From Mesorhizobium sp. M4B.F.Ca.ET.203.01.1.1 (GTDB lineage: Bacteria; Pseudomonadota; Alphaproteobacteria; Rhizobiales; Rhizobiaceae), in the NCBI RefSeq assembly GCF_004791025.1, contig NZ_SRUO01000005.1, positions 1 to 64,000 on the forward strand: a DNA stretch of 64,000 nucleotides. Direction: 5' to 3'. Positions 44,359-53,622 of this stretch are shown piece by piece. Within the stretch, counting starts at the first letter, position 1, and the number at the start of each line of letters is the position of its first letter. The position numbers and the translations under genes were made by a program. The notes under the pieces were generated by a model. It did no database searches and was not told where the DNA came from. It saw nothing but the letters and a program-made list of their open reading frames with translations.

Positions 44359-44516
44359 GGGTCGTCCCTTTGCGCGTGGCCGGAAACCGAAACCGGTTCC
44401 CGCGAAGGACCACGCGCAGACTGCTTGAAACCTGGTCCACGACCGGACGTCCCCACCCGCCGTTCGTGGCCGAGCCTTTGCATGAACCGCAAAAAACGCG
44501 CAAGCAAATCTTGTGG

Positions 44517-44532
44517 GAGTATGAAAATACTC
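44517..44532. promoter_or_regulatory. Inverted repeat GAGTAT-N4-ATACTC, regulator operator candidate
   Basis: A perfect 6-bp inverted repeat (GAGTAT, 44517-44522; ATACTC, 44527-44532) lies in an AT-rich patch between the nitroreductase and XRE-cupin genes. It sits 62 nt before the regulator's start, a plausible autoregulatory site. Confidence 0.6.
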
Positions 44533-44594
44533 TTGATTTTTTCATGCGGCTGGCCTCTCATGAAATTAATCTGAATTTTTTCACCGGGAGGCCG

Positions 44595-45182
44595 ATGACC
44601 CCGACCACCCTCAGATCGGAACAGGACAATGGCGAGCGGCTGCTGGCCGGCGACATCCGTGCGCTGCGCAAGGCGCGCGGGCTGACGCTGGCCGAGATCG
44701 GCCTGAAACTCGGCCGTTCCGTCGGCTGGGTCAGCCAGGTTGAGCGCGGCCTGTCGGTCCCTTCGCTCGGCGACCTCAGGGCCTTCGCCGAACTGTTCGG
44801 CGTGCCGCTCAGCCTGTTCTTCGGCCACGACGTGCCTTCCGAGAAGGAGCGCGGCGTGGTCGTGCGCGCCGGCAGCCGGCGCTCGCTTGGCACAAGCGAA
44901 TCCGGCCTCGTGGAGGAGCTTCTGTCACCTGATCTCGGCGGTAGCTTCGAGATGTTGCGGTCGGTCTTCGCGCCGGGAGCGGAACTGAAGACCGAGGCGC
45001 GCCGCCCGACGGAAGAAGCCGGCTATGTCGTGTCGGGTGTTTTCGAGATCGAGATTGCCGGCGTCTGGCACCGGCTCGGCGAAGGCGACAGCTTTCGCTT
45101 CGAGGGCAAGCCGTTCCGCTGGCGCAATCCGGGCGCCGAGCCGGCGGTGGTCATCTGGGTGGTTTCGCCACCGGTCTATTGA
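44595..45182 (+). CDS. XRE-cupin transcriptional regulator
   Basis: This 195-residue protein has an N-terminal XRE/Cro HTH (residues about 17-70: LRKARGLTLAEIGLKLGRSVGWVSQVERG) and a C-terminal cupin barrel with ERRPTEEAGYVVSGVFEIEI and GEGDSFRFEGKPFRWRNPG. This class senses small metabolites such as amines and often heads their catabolic operon. It starts at 44595 behind GGGAGG, 15 nt before the first methylglycine-dehydrogenase-like gene, so it is probably part of that operon and regulates it. Confidence 0.87.
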   Translation: MTPTTLRSEQDNGERLLAGDIRALRKARGLTLAEIGLKLGRSVGWVSQVERGLSVPSLGDLRAFAELFGVPLSLFFGHDVPSEKERGVVVRAGSRRSLGTSESGLVEELLSPDLGGSFEMLRSVFAPGAELKTEARRPTEEAGYVVSGVFEIEIAGVWHRLGEGDSFRFEGKPFRWRNPGAEPAVVIWVVSPPVY

Positions 45183-45197
45183 TTGAAGGGGAAGAAC

Positions 45198-47633
45198 ATG
45201 GCGGGTTTGCCGAGCACGGCACGCGTGGTGATAATCGGAGGAGGTGTCGTCGGCGCCTCCTCGCTCTACCACCTCTGCAAGGCGGGCTGGACCGACTGCG
45301 TGCTTCTGGAAAAGAACGAGCTGACCTCGGGCTCGACCTGGCATGCCGCCGGCAACGTCCCGACCTTCTCATCCTCATGGTCGCTGATGAACATGCAGCG
45401 CTATTCGACCGAGCTCTATCGCGGGCTTGCCGAAGCAGTCGACTATCCGATGAACTACCACGTCACCGGCTCGCTCAGGCTCGCCCATTCGAAGGAGCGC
45501 ATGCAGGAGTTCCAGAGCTACCAGGGCATGGACATCGACGTCGTCGGGCTCGACGAGATCAAGCGCCGCTATCCGTTCATCGAGACGCATGAGTTGAAAG
45601 GCGCGCTCTACGACCCGAGCGACGGCGACATCGATCCGGCGCAGCTGACCCAGGCGCTGGCCAAGGGCGCGCGCGACATGGGCGCCAGAATCATCCGCTT
45701 CTGCCCGGTCACCGGCGTGCGCCGCGAGAACGGCGAATGGGTGGTTGCGACGCCGCAAGGCGACATCCGCTGCGAGATCATCGTCAATGCCGCCGGCTAC
45801 CGCGCCGCCGAGGTTGGAAAAATGTTCGGCCGCGAGGTGCCGATGATGGTGATGAGCCATCAATACATATTGTTCGAGGAAATCCCCGAGCTTGCCGCCT
45901 GGACCAGGGAACAGGGCAAGAAACTGCCGCTGCTGCGCGACGTCGACACCTCCTACTATCTGCGCCAGGAAAAGAGCGGCATGAATCTCGGCCCCTACGA
46001 GCGCAATTGCCGCGCGCACTGGGCGACCCACAACGACCCGATGCCCGAGGATTTTTCCTTCCAGCTCTTCCCCGACGATCTCGACCGGCTGGAGCACTAT
46101 CTCGCCGACGCAGTCGCCCGGGTGCCGATCCTTGGCACTGCCGGCCTCTCCAAGGTGATCAACGGACCGATCCCCTACGCGCCGGACGGCAACCCGCTGA
46201 TCGGCCCGATGCCCGGCGTGCCGAACGCCTTCGAGGCCTGCGTCTTTACCTTCGGCATCGCCCAGGGCGGCGGCGCTGGCAAGGTGCTGGCCGAATGGAT
46301 CACCGAGGGCCAGACCGAATGGGACATGTGGTCCTGCGACCCGCGCCGCTTCACGTCCTTTGCCGCGGCGCCCGACTATTGCGTCGCCAAGGGCATGGAG
46401 ATCTACGGCAACGAATACGCCATCCAGTTCCCGCGCCATGCCTGGCCGGAGGGGCGCAACCGCAAACTGTCGCCGCTGCACGATCGCATCAAGGCGCTCG
46501 GCGGCCAGTTCGACGCCTATAATGGCTGGGAGCGCGCCACCTGGTACGCGCATCAGGGTGACGACACATCGGAGCAATCGACGCTGACCTTCCGCCGCGA
46601 CGGACCGTGGCAGCACCGCGTGCGCGAGGAATGCCTGGCGGTGCGCGACGCCGCCGGCATCCTCGACCTGCCCGGCTTCTCCCGCTTCAATCTCGAGGGC
46701 CCGGGCGCCGCCGACTGGCTGGCGCTGCAGGTCACCGGCCTGGTGCCGAAGCCCGGCCGCATCGGCCTCGTCTATTTCTCCGACGACAAGGGCCGCATCG
46801 TCACTGAAATGTCGGTCGTGCGCCACGGCGAGGAGCAGATGACGCTGATCACCGCCGCGGTCGCCCAGTGGCACGATTTCGAATGGCTGAAATCGCGCAT
46901 GCCGAAAGACGCAGCCTTCACCCTGACCGACCGCACCGAGGACTATTCGACGCAAATCCTCGCCGGCCCCAAGTCGCGAAAAATCCTTGCCGAGGTCTGC
47001 GCCGCCGACCTGACGCTTCCGTGGCTGACGCATCAGGAAACGACGATCGCCGGACGCTGGGCGAAGCTGGTGCGCGTCTCCTTCGCCGGCGAGCTCGGCT
47101 GGGAGATCCACACCAAGGTCGCAGACACGGCGACGGTGTTCGATGCTGTCTGGGCCGCCGGCCAGAAGCACGGACTGAAGCCCTTCGGCATGTACGCGCT
47201 CGATTCCCTGCGTCTGGAAAAGGGCTACCGCGCCTGGAAGGGCGACCTTTCGACCGACTATACGATCCTGCAGGGCGGGCTGGAGCGTTTCGTCAAATGG
47301 GACAAGCCAGACTTCCGCGGCAAGGCGGCACTGCTCAACGAGAAGCAGCAGGGCGTGAAGAAGCGTTTCGTCACCCTGGTCGTCGAGAGCCCCGGCGAAT
47401 GCGACGCGCCCTATATGTCGACGCTCTGGCATGACGGCAGGGTCGTCGGCGAGACGACATCGGGCGGCTATGGCCACCGGGTCGAGAAGTCGATCGCGCT
47501 CGGCATGCTGCGCGCCGATCTCGCCGAGCCCGGCGCCTCGGTCGAGGTCGAGATCTTCGGCGACCGCTTCAAGGCCGTGGTGCAGAAGGACGAACCGCTC
47601 TGGGACCCGAAGAACGAAAGACTGCGGACATGA
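45198..47633 (+). CDS. DMGDH/sarcosine dehydrogenase-like FAD + GcvT protein
   Basis: This 811-residue protein has an N-terminal DAO domain (VVIIGGGVVGASSLYHLC) with the His of SGSTWHAAGN for covalent FAD, a middle FAD-oxidoreductase linker, and a C-terminal GcvT domain (from about 430; FAGELGWEIHTKV and MYALDSLRLEKGYRAWKGDL). It should oxidise an N-methylated amino acid and hand the C1 unit to THF. The ATG at 45198 follows AAGGGG. It overlaps the homocysteine methyltransferase-like gene by 4 nt. Which methylated substrate it uses is unknown. Confidence 0.88.
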   Translation: MAGLPSTARVVIIGGGVVGASSLYHLCKAGWTDCVLLEKNELTSGSTWHAAGNVPTFSSSWSLMNMQRYSTELYRGLAEAVDYPMNYHVTGSLRLAHSKERMQEFQSYQGMDIDVVGLDEIKRRYPFIETHELKGALYDPSDGDIDPAQLTQALAKGARDMGARIIRFCPVTGVRRENGEWVVATPQGDIRCEIIVNAAGYRAAEVGKMFGREVPMMVMSHQYILFEEIPELAAWTREQGKKLPLLRDVDTSYYLRQEKSGMNLGPYERNCRAHWATHNDPMPEDFSFQLFPDDLDRLEHYLADAVARVPILGTAGLSKVINGPIPYAPDGNPLIGPMPGVPNAFEACVFTFGIAQGGGAGKVLAEWITEGQTEWDMWSCDPRRFTSFAAAPDYCVAKGMEIYGNEYAIQFPRHAWPEGRNRKLSPLHDRIKALGGQFDAYNGWERATWYAHQGDDTSEQSTLTFRRDGPWQHRVREECLAVRDAAGILDLPGFSRFNLEGPGAADWLALQVTGLVPKPGRIGLVYFSDDKGRIVTEMSVVRHGEEQMTLITAAVAQWHDFEWLKSRMPKDAAFTLTDRTEDYSTQILAGPKSRKILAEVCAADLTLPWLTHQETTIAGRWAKLVRVSFAGELGWEIHTKVADTATVFDAVWAAGQKHGLKPFGMYALDSLRLEKGYRAWKGDLSTDYTILQGGLERFVKWDKPDFRGKAALLNEKQQGVKKRFVTLVVESPGECDAPYMSTLWHDGRVVGETTSGGYGHRVEKSIALGMLRADLAEPGASVEVEIFGDRFKAVVQKDEPLWDPKNERLRT

Positions 47634-48529
47634 AATCAGTGATCCTCACCGACGGCGGCATGGGCCAGGAACTGGTCCGGCGCAGCAAGTCCGAGCCGAC
47701 GCCCTTGTGGTCGGCCAGGGTGCTGATCGACGAACCGGACCTGGTGCGCGACCTGCATGTCGAGTTTATCCAGGCGGGCGCCCGCGTCATCACCCTCAAC
47801 ACCTATTCCGCGACGCCCGAACGCCTGGCGCGCGAAGGCGCGGAAGACCTGTTCAAGCCGTTGCAGAAGCGCGGCGTCGAGCTTGCCAGGCAGGCTTGCG
47901 AGCAAGCCGGCGATGCAGCCGTCGCCGGCTGCCTGCCGCCTCTGTTCGGCAGCTACGCGCCTGCGCTGACCATTTCCTACCAGGAGACGCTCGACACCTA
48001 CCGCCGCATCGTCGCCGAGCAGGCCGATGGCGTCGACCTCTTCCTGTGCGAGACGATGGCCTCCGCCGACGAGGCGCGCGCCGCCGTCACGGCAGCGTCG
48101 GAAAGCGGCAAGCCGGTCTGGGTGTCGTGGACGCTCGCCGACCACGGCACGCCGCGCCTGCGCAGCGGCGAGACGATCGCCGCGGCGTCGAGCGCGCTCG
48201 GCGACCTGCCGGTCGCTGCCAGGCTGGTCAATTGCTGTCGGCCGGAAGCCGTGAGCGCCGCACTGCCCGAGCTGATCGCGCTCGGCGGACCGGTCGGCGC
48301 CTACGCCAACGGCTTCACCTCGATCGAGGCGCTGAAGCATGGCGGCACGGTCGACGTGCTGCATGCCCGCCACGACCTCGACCCGCAGGCCTATGCCGAC
48401 CAGGCCATCGGCTGGGTCGAGGCCGGCGCCCTCATCGTCGGCGGTTGTTGCGAGGTTGGCCCCGCCCACATCGCCGCCCTGCGCGACCGGCTCGATGAGG
48501 CCGGCCACCGGATTTCGGGAGTTCAATGA
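47630..48529 (+). CDS. Homocysteine S-methyltransferase-family protein (BHMT/MmuM-like)
   Basis: This 299-residue TIM barrel begins ILTDGGMGQELVRR and has the zinc-binding cysteines NCC near residue 201 and GGCC near residue 265 (IVGGCCEVGPAHI). Those are the Cys-Cys-Cys ligands of BHMT/MmuM. It would transfer a methyl group from betaine, S-methylmethionine or another donor to homocysteine or another thiol. It is placed between two FAD-dependent demethylases, with ATGA overlaps on each side, so it likely handles the same methylated substrate. The donor is not known. Confidence 0.85.
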   Translation: MKSVILTDGGMGQELVRRSKSEPTPLWSARVLIDEPDLVRDLHVEFIQAGARVITLNTYSATPERLAREGAEDLFKPLQKRGVELARQACEQAGDAAVAGCLPPLFGSYAPALTISYQETLDTYRRIVAEQADGVDLFLCETMASADEARAAVTAASESGKPVWVSWTLADHGTPRLRSGETIAAASSALGDLPVAARLVNCCRPEAVSAALPELIALGGPVGAYANGFTSIEALKHGGTVDVLHARHDLDPQAYADQAIGWVEAGALIVGGCCEVGPAHIAALRDRLDEAGHRISGVQ

Positions 48530-49710
48530 TGCCCAGACCCTCATCGCGCATCGCCGGCATCGTGCCTTCGGGCAAGGACGGCTGGGAGGTGCATTTCGCC
48601 GCCTGGACCCGCAAGCAGGCCGGCGAGGACATTATCATGCTGTCGGTCGGCGACCATGATTTCGACACGCCCTCGCAGACGATCGAAGCCTGCGTCAGCG
48701 CCGTTCGCGCCAGCAACCACCACTACACGCCGCTGCCCGGCCTGCCGCGACTGCGCAAGGCGATGGCGGCGGCTTCGACCGCTTGCACCGGCGTCCTGAC
48801 GGAACCCGACCAGGTCATTGCCACGCAGGGCGGACAGGCGGCTCTCTACGCCGCCGTGCAGGCCGTGCTCGATCCCGGTGACCATGCCATCGTCGTCGCG
48901 CCCTACTACGCCACCTACCCCAACACGTTCAGTGCGGCGGGCGCCGAATTCACCGTGGTCGAAACCCCGGCCGAGAACGGCTTCCAGCCGCGGGCCGACA
49001 TGATCCGCGAGGCGCTCAAACCCAACACCCGCGCCATCCTCATCAACACACCGAACAACCCGACCGGCGCCGTGTATTCGCGCGAGCGGCTGGAGGAACT
49101 GGCGCAAGTTTGCCGCGAGCATGACCTCTGGCTGCTCTCCGACGAGGTCTACTGGACGCTCGGCGGCGGCGAGCACATCTCGCCGCGCTCGCTGCCCGGC
49201 ATGGCCGAGCGCACGCTGGTCATCAATTCGATGTCGAAGAGCCACGGCATGACCGGCTGGCGCATGGGCTGGCTGACCGGCCCAAGCGAGATGATCACGC
49301 TGCTCATCAACCTCAATTTGGTGACAACCTACGGCCTGCCGGCCTTCATCTCGATCGCCTGCGCCGAGGCGCTTGAAAACCACTACGGCGTCAAGGAGAT
49401 CGCCGAGCGTTACGCGGGGCGGCGCACGCTGTTCCTCGAAGCGATCCGCGGCATGAACGATGTCACCGTGCGCGGCTCCGAAGGCGGCATGTATGTGATG
49501 CTCGATATCTCGGCCGTCGAACGCGACGACGAGAAATTCGCCTGGGCGCTGCTCGACAAGGAAAAGGTCGGCGTCATGCCGGGCTCGAGTTTCGGCGAGG
49601 CCGCCGCCGGACATATCCGCATCAGCCTCTGCCAGCCGGAGCCCATCCTCAAGGAAGCAGCGCTTCGCCTGCGCCGCTTCGCTTCCGCTTACCGCCGCGA
49701 GGCCGCATGA
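48526..49710 (+). CDS. Class I/II aminotransferase
   Basis: This 394-residue fold-type I aminotransferase has LINTPNNPTGAV near residue 168, LLSDEVYWTL (Asp contacting PLP) and the Schiff-base Lys in INSMSKSHGMTGWRMGW near residue 237. It resembles aspartate/pyridoxal-type enzymes. Start codon choice is ATG at 48526, overlapping the previous stop, or 48529. It probably removes the amino group from the demethylated product of the neighbouring demethylases, which is inference. Confidence 0.87.
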   Translation: MMPRPSSRIAGIVPSGKDGWEVHFAAWTRKQAGEDIIMLSVGDHDFDTPSQTIEACVSAVRASNHHYTPLPGLPRLRKAMAAASTACTGVLTEPDQVIATQGGQAALYAAVQAVLDPGDHAIVVAPYYATYPNTFSAAGAEFTVVETPAENGFQPRADMIREALKPNTRAILINTPNNPTGAVYSRERLEELAQVCREHDLWLLSDEVYWTLGGGEHISPRSLPGMAERTLVINSMSKSHGMTGWRMGWLTGPSEMITLLINLNLVTTYGLPAFISIACAEALENHYGVKEIAERYAGRRTLFLEAIRGMNDVTVRGSEGGMYVMLDISAVERDDEKFAWALLDKEKVGVMPGSSFGEAAAGHIRISLCQPEPILKEAALRLRRFASAYRREAA

Positions 49711-52154
49711 CCAAGAGCATTCCCAGCAAGGCTCGCGCTGTCATCATTGGCGGCGGCGTCTCCGGCTGCTCGGTCGCCTATCATCTGGCCAAGCTCGGCT
49801 GGACCGACATCGTGCTGCTCGAACGCAAGCAGCTCACCTGCGGCACGACCTGGCATGCCGCCGGCCTGATCGGCCAGTTGCGCGCCTCGCAGAACATGAC
49901 CCGGCTGGCGAAATATTCGGCCGACCTCTACGTCAAGCTCGAAGCCGAGACCGATGTCGGCACCGGTATGCGCCAGGTCGGCTCGATCACCGTGGCGCTG
50001 ACCGAAGAGCGCAAGCACGAGATCTACCGGCAGGCCTCGCTGGCCCGCGCCTTCGATGTCGATGTCCGCGAGATTTCGCCCAGCGAAGTCAAGCAGATGT
50101 ATCCGCATCTCAACGTGTCCGATGTCGTCGGCGCGGTGCACCTGCCGCTCGACGGCCAGTGCGACCCCGCCAACATCGCCATGGCGTTGGCCAAGGGCGC
50201 GCGCCAGCGCGGCGCGACAGTCATCGAGAACGTCAAGGTGACCAAGGTCCACACCAAGGGAGGCCGCGTCTCCGGCGTGTCGTGGGCACAGGGCGACGAA
50301 CAGGGCACGATCGAGACCGACATCGTCGTCAACTGCGCCGGGATGTGGGCGCGCGAACTCGGCCGCCAGAACGGCGTCACCATCCCGCTGCACGCCTGCG
50401 AGCACTTCTATCTCGTGACTGAGCCGATCCCGGGGCTGACCCGCTTGCCCGTGCTGCGCGTGCCGGACGAGTGCGCCTACTACAAGGAAGATGCCGGCAA
50501 GATGATGCTCGGCGCCTTCGAGCCGGTGGCCAAACCCTGGGGCATGGACGGCATTCGCGAGGATTTCTGCTTCGACCAGCTGCCCGAGGACATGGATCAT
50601 TTCGAGCCGATCCTCGAAATGGGCGTCAACCGCATGCCGATGCTGGGCACCGCCGGCATCCACACCTTCTTCAACGGCCCCGAGAGTTTTACACCCGACG
50701 ACCGCTACTATCTCGGCGAGGCGCCGGAACTCTCCGGCTACTGGATGGCAACCGGCTACAATTCGATCGGCATCGTCTCCTCCGGCGGCGCCGGCATGGC
50801 TTTGGCGCAGTGGATCAACGATGGCGAGGCGCCCTTCGACCTCTGGGAGGTCGACATCCGCCGCGCCCAGCCCTTCCAGAAGAACCGCCGCTATCTCAAG
50901 GAGCGCGTCTCCGAAACCCTCGGCCTGCTCTACGCCGACCATTTCCCCTACCGCCAGATGGCGACGTCGCGCGGCATCCGCCGCTCGCCGTTGCATGAGC
51001 ATCTGAAGGCGCGCGGCGCCGTCTTTGGCGAGGTCGCCGGCTGGGAGCGTGCCAACTGGTTCGCCCGCGACGGCCAGGAGCGCGCGTACCGCTATTCCTG
51101 GAAGCGGCAGAACTGGTTCGACAACCAGCGCGAAGAGCATCTGGCGGTCAGGAACGGCGTCGGCCTGTTCGACATGACCTCGTTCGGCAAGATCCGCGTC
51201 GAGGGCCGCGACGCCTGTGCCTTCCTGCAAAGGCTCTGCGCCAACGACATGGACGTCGCGCCGGGCAAGATCGTCTACACGCAGATGCTCAACGCCAAGG
51301 GCGGCATCGAGAGCGACCTCACCGTGTCGCGCCTGTCGGAGACAGCCTATTTCCTCGTCGTGCCCGGCGCTACGCTGCAGCGCGACCTCGCCTGGCTAAG
51401 GCGGCATGTCGCCGACGAATTCGTCGTTATCACCGACGTCACCGCCGCCGAAGCGGTCATCTGCATGATGGGTCCCGAGTCGCGAAAACTGATCCAGAAG
51501 GTGAGCCCCAACGACTTCTCCAATGAGGCCAATCCGTTCGGAACCTTCCAGGAGATCGAGATCGGCATGGGGCTGGCCCGCGCCCACCGCGTCACCTATG
51601 TCGGCGAGCTCGGCTGGGAGCTTTATGTCTCGACCGAGCAGGCGGCCCACATCTTCGAGGCGCTCACTGACGCCGGCGCGGAGGGCGCCCTCAAGCTTTG
51701 CGGCCTGCACACGCTGGATTCCTGCCGCATCGAGAAGGCCTTCCGCCATTTCGGCCACGACATCACCGACGAGGATAATGTGCTGGAAGCTGGCCTCGGT
51801 TTCGCCGTCAAGACGGCCAAGGGCGACTTCATCGGCCGTGATGCCGTGCTGCGGAAGAGGGAAGCCGGGCTGGACCGCCGGCTGCTGCAGTTCCGCCTCA
51901 AGGACCCGCAACCCCTGCTCTTCCACAACGAGGCGATCCTGCGCGACGGCAAGATCGTCGGCCCGATCACCTCCGGCAATTACGGCCACCATCTCGGCGG
52001 CGCGATCGGGCTGGGCTACGTGCCTTGCAAGGGCGAGAGCGAGGCGGATGTTCTTGGCTCGTCCTACGAGGTGGAGATCGCCGGCGAGCGCTTCGCGGCG
52101 GAGGCATCGCTGAAGCCGATGTATGACCCCAAGGCGGAGCGGGTGAAGATGTGA
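49707..52154 (+). CDS. DMGDH/sarcosine dehydrogenase-like FAD + GcvT protein (second of the operon)
   Basis: This 815-residue protein has the same plan as the 45198 product: AVIIGGGVSGCSVAYHLA, the covalent-FAD His in CGTTWHAAGL near residue 51, and a C-terminal GcvT domain with YVGELGWELYVS and HTLDSCRIEKAFRHFG. The two proteins are homologous but different along their length, so each may take a different methylation step. It overlaps the aminotransferase by 4 nt and ends just before an intergenic repeat, closing the operon. Confidence 0.88.
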   Translation: MTKSIPSKARAVIIGGGVSGCSVAYHLAKLGWTDIVLLERKQLTCGTTWHAAGLIGQLRASQNMTRLAKYSADLYVKLEAETDVGTGMRQVGSITVALTEERKHEIYRQASLARAFDVDVREISPSEVKQMYPHLNVSDVVGAVHLPLDGQCDPANIAMALAKGARQRGATVIENVKVTKVHTKGGRVSGVSWAQGDEQGTIETDIVVNCAGMWARELGRQNGVTIPLHACEHFYLVTEPIPGLTRLPVLRVPDECAYYKEDAGKMMLGAFEPVAKPWGMDGIREDFCFDQLPEDMDHFEPILEMGVNRMPMLGTAGIHTFFNGPESFTPDDRYYLGEAPELSGYWMATGYNSIGIVSSGGAGMALAQWINDGEAPFDLWEVDIRRAQPFQKNRRYLKERVSETLGLLYADHFPYRQMATSRGIRRSPLHEHLKARGAVFGEVAGWERANWFARDGQERAYRYSWKRQNWFDNQREEHLAVRNGVGLFDMTSFGKIRVEGRDACAFLQRLCANDMDVAPGKIVYTQMLNAKGGIESDLTVSRLSETAYFLVVPGATLQRDLAWLRRHVADEFVVITDVTAAEAVICMMGPESRKLIQKVSPNDFSNEANPFGTFQEIEIGMGLARAHRVTYVGELGWELYVSTEQAAHIFEALTDAGAEGALKLCGLHTLDSCRIEKAFRHFGHDITDEDNVLEAGLGFAVKTAKGDFIGRDAVLRKREAGLDRRLLQFRLKDPQPLLFHNEAILRDGKIVGPITSGNYGHHLGGAIGLGYVPCKGESEADVLGSSYEVEIAGERFAAEASLKPMYDPKAERVKM

Positions 52155-52160
52155 TTTCTT

Positions 52161-52289
52161 CCTTCTCCCCGTTCTACGGGGAGAAGGTGCCCGAAGGGCG
52201 GATGAGGGGCAGCGCCAAGTTCTGTCAGTGAAGCGCCGCCCCTCATCTGCCTGCCGGCATCTTCTCCCCGTAAACGGGGCGAAGAAGGC
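52161..52289. repeat. Paired intergenic repeat (long inverted repeat)
   Basis: Two facing copies of a rhizobial-type repeat (CTTCTCCCCG-n-CGGGG, then GATGAGGGGC) face each other. GATGAGGGGC (52201-52210) is the exact inverse of GCCCCTCATC (52238-52247). It separates the methylglycine-dehydrogenase operon from the convergent oxidoreductase pair and may fold into a long hairpin that acts as a terminator. Confidence 0.8.
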
Positions 52290-52291
52290 TA

Positions 52292-52879
52292 TCAAAACCT
52301 CTCCAACCGCGCCCTTACCTTCGCCAGGAACGCCGCCCTGCTCTTCTGCGTCGAGGCGTCCATCAGATAATGCGCCAGGAAGAAGGTCCGGCAGCGCGTG
52401 GCGCACAGCGCCCGCATGCCGCGCAGGATGGTTTTGCGGCCGGGCTGGCCGACGACGACGCTCCACCAGGTCGGCGCGCCGCAGGTGGTGATGACGCCGA
52501 CCTTGGTCACATGCCGCATCAGCGACGTGATCCGCCCCTTGCCGGCCGGCAGCTTGAACGCGACATCGGTCGCCCAGACCCGGTCGAGCCAGCCCTTCAG
52601 CATTGCCGGCAGCCCGTACCACCAGGTCGGATAGACGAACAGGATCGCCTCGGCCCACATGAGATGCTCGAAATGCGGTTTGAGCGCCGGATCCTGCGGC
52701 GCGCGCTCGTTGTAGAAACGCCGCTCCTCGCAGCTCATCACCGGGTTGAAATTCTCGGCATAGAGATCGAGCAGCCGGACCTCCCAACCGCGTCGGGTCA
52801 GCACCTCGACGGCACTGTCGCGGATCGATGCGCAAAAGCTCTCGGGCACCGGATGGCAATAGACCACCAGCACGCGCAT
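52292..52879 (-). CDS. NAD(P)H-dependent flavodoxin-fold oxidoreductase (NQO1/KefF-like)
   Basis: This 195-residue protein has the flavodoxin-like fold: VLVVYCHPVPESFCASI at the N-terminus and the WAEAILFVYPTWWYGLPAMLKGWLDRV segment that binds FMN/FAD. It should transfer two electrons from NAD(P)H to quinones. Its start overlaps the stop of its neighbour at 52879 by 1 nt, so the pair is cotranscribed. Size is normal for the family. Confidence 0.85.
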   Translation of the reverse strand: MRVLVVYCHPVPESFCASIRDSAVEVLTRRGWEVRLLDLYAENFNPVMSCEERRFYNERAPQDPALKPHFEHLMWAEAILFVYPTWWYGLPAMLKGWLDRVWATDVAFKLPAGKGRITSLMRHVTKVGVITTCGAPTWWSVVVGQPGRKTILRGMRALCATRCRTFFLAHYLMDASTQKSRAAFLAKVRARLERF

Positions 52880-53460
52880 CAGAATTGATCCATGCTCGCC
52901 GCGACCTTCGCCGTGAAGGCCGCCCGCGACGCGTCGGTGGAGAGGTTCATCGAGTAATGCGCGAGGTAGGAGACGGAGGCGCCCGGCTTGATGGTGGCGC
53001 GCAGCATGCGCTTGACCACCTTGCGCGGCGGGTCACCCATCAGCAGGGCCCGGAACCGGCTGCCGCCATAGGTGGTGACAGCGGCGAGCTTGCTTATGTT
53101 GTGCAGCGTCGGCCGCACCTTGCCGTCGACCAGCTTGAACGACACGCCAGGCAGGAAGACGCGGTCGAAGAAGCCTTTCAGGATCGCCGGATAGCCGTAA
53201 TTCCACACCGGGAATGACAGCACCAGCGCTTCGGCTTTCCGCAGCCTTTCGACATAGCCGGCCACGGCGTCATCCGGTCCGCGCTGGTCGTGGTAGCCGA
53301 GCCGTTCGGCCCGCGTCAGCCGGGGATCGAAATCCTCGGCATAGAGGTCGCAGTCGTCGATCGTGTGACCTGCCGTGCTCAGCCGCTCGACGATCGTCCG
53401 GTGCAGGCCGGCATTGAAGCTGGTCTCCACCGGATGAGCGTAGAGGACGAGGACGTTCAC
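52879..53460 (-). CDS. NAD(P)H-dependent flavodoxin-fold oxidoreductase, tandem paralogue
   Basis: This 193-residue paralogue of the next protein (VLVLYAHPVETSFNAGL; LVLSFPVWNYGYPAILKGFFDRVF) differs in the pocket loop (FPVWNYGYP against YPTWWYGLP). The two genes arose by duplication. Both lie downstream of the methylglycine-dehydrogenase operon on the opposite strand. Any role in redox balancing there is speculative. Further upstream on its strand is only the gene-free repeat region before the FAD oxidase. Confidence 0.85.
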   Translation of the reverse strand: MNVLVLYAHPVETSFNAGLHRTIVERLSTAGHTIDDCDLYAEDFDPRLTRAERLGYHDQRGPDDAVAGYVERLRKAEALVLSFPVWNYGYPAILKGFFDRVFLPGVSFKLVDGKVRPTLHNISKLAAVTTYGGSRFRALLMGDPPRKVVKRMLRATIKPGASVSYLAHYSMNLSTDASRAAFTAKVAASMDQF

Positions 53461-53551
53461 GGGAGGAGTTTCCCTAGGTCAGCGCCAGGCACCCTTTTCC
53501 GCCACGCCTGTCCTTGCAACGTTGGAGGTTGGCGAAAGCGGCGGAGCGAAT

Positions 53552-53608
53552 GATCTCCCCCCTTGAGGGGGAGATGGCCGGCAGGCCAGAGGGGGGTGCA
53601 GCGCCAAA
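53552..53608. repeat. Intergenic repeat with ATCTCCCCC/GGGGGAGAT stem
   Basis: ATCTCCCCC (53553-53561) pairs exactly with GGGGGAGAT (53567-53575), followed by GGCCGGCAGGCCAGAGG. This is the common Mesorhizobium-type intergenic element, unlike the 52161 repeat in sequence. Confidence 0.75.
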
Positions 53609-53622
53609 CGCCCGTCATCGTC

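Noticed and set aside
45375..47477. A 700-residue minus-strand frame and other long frames opposite the methylglycine dehydrogenase and soxA genes
   Set aside because: Shadow frames of high-G+C genes: no domain, no ribosome site, and the opposite strand has complete, family-recognised coding.
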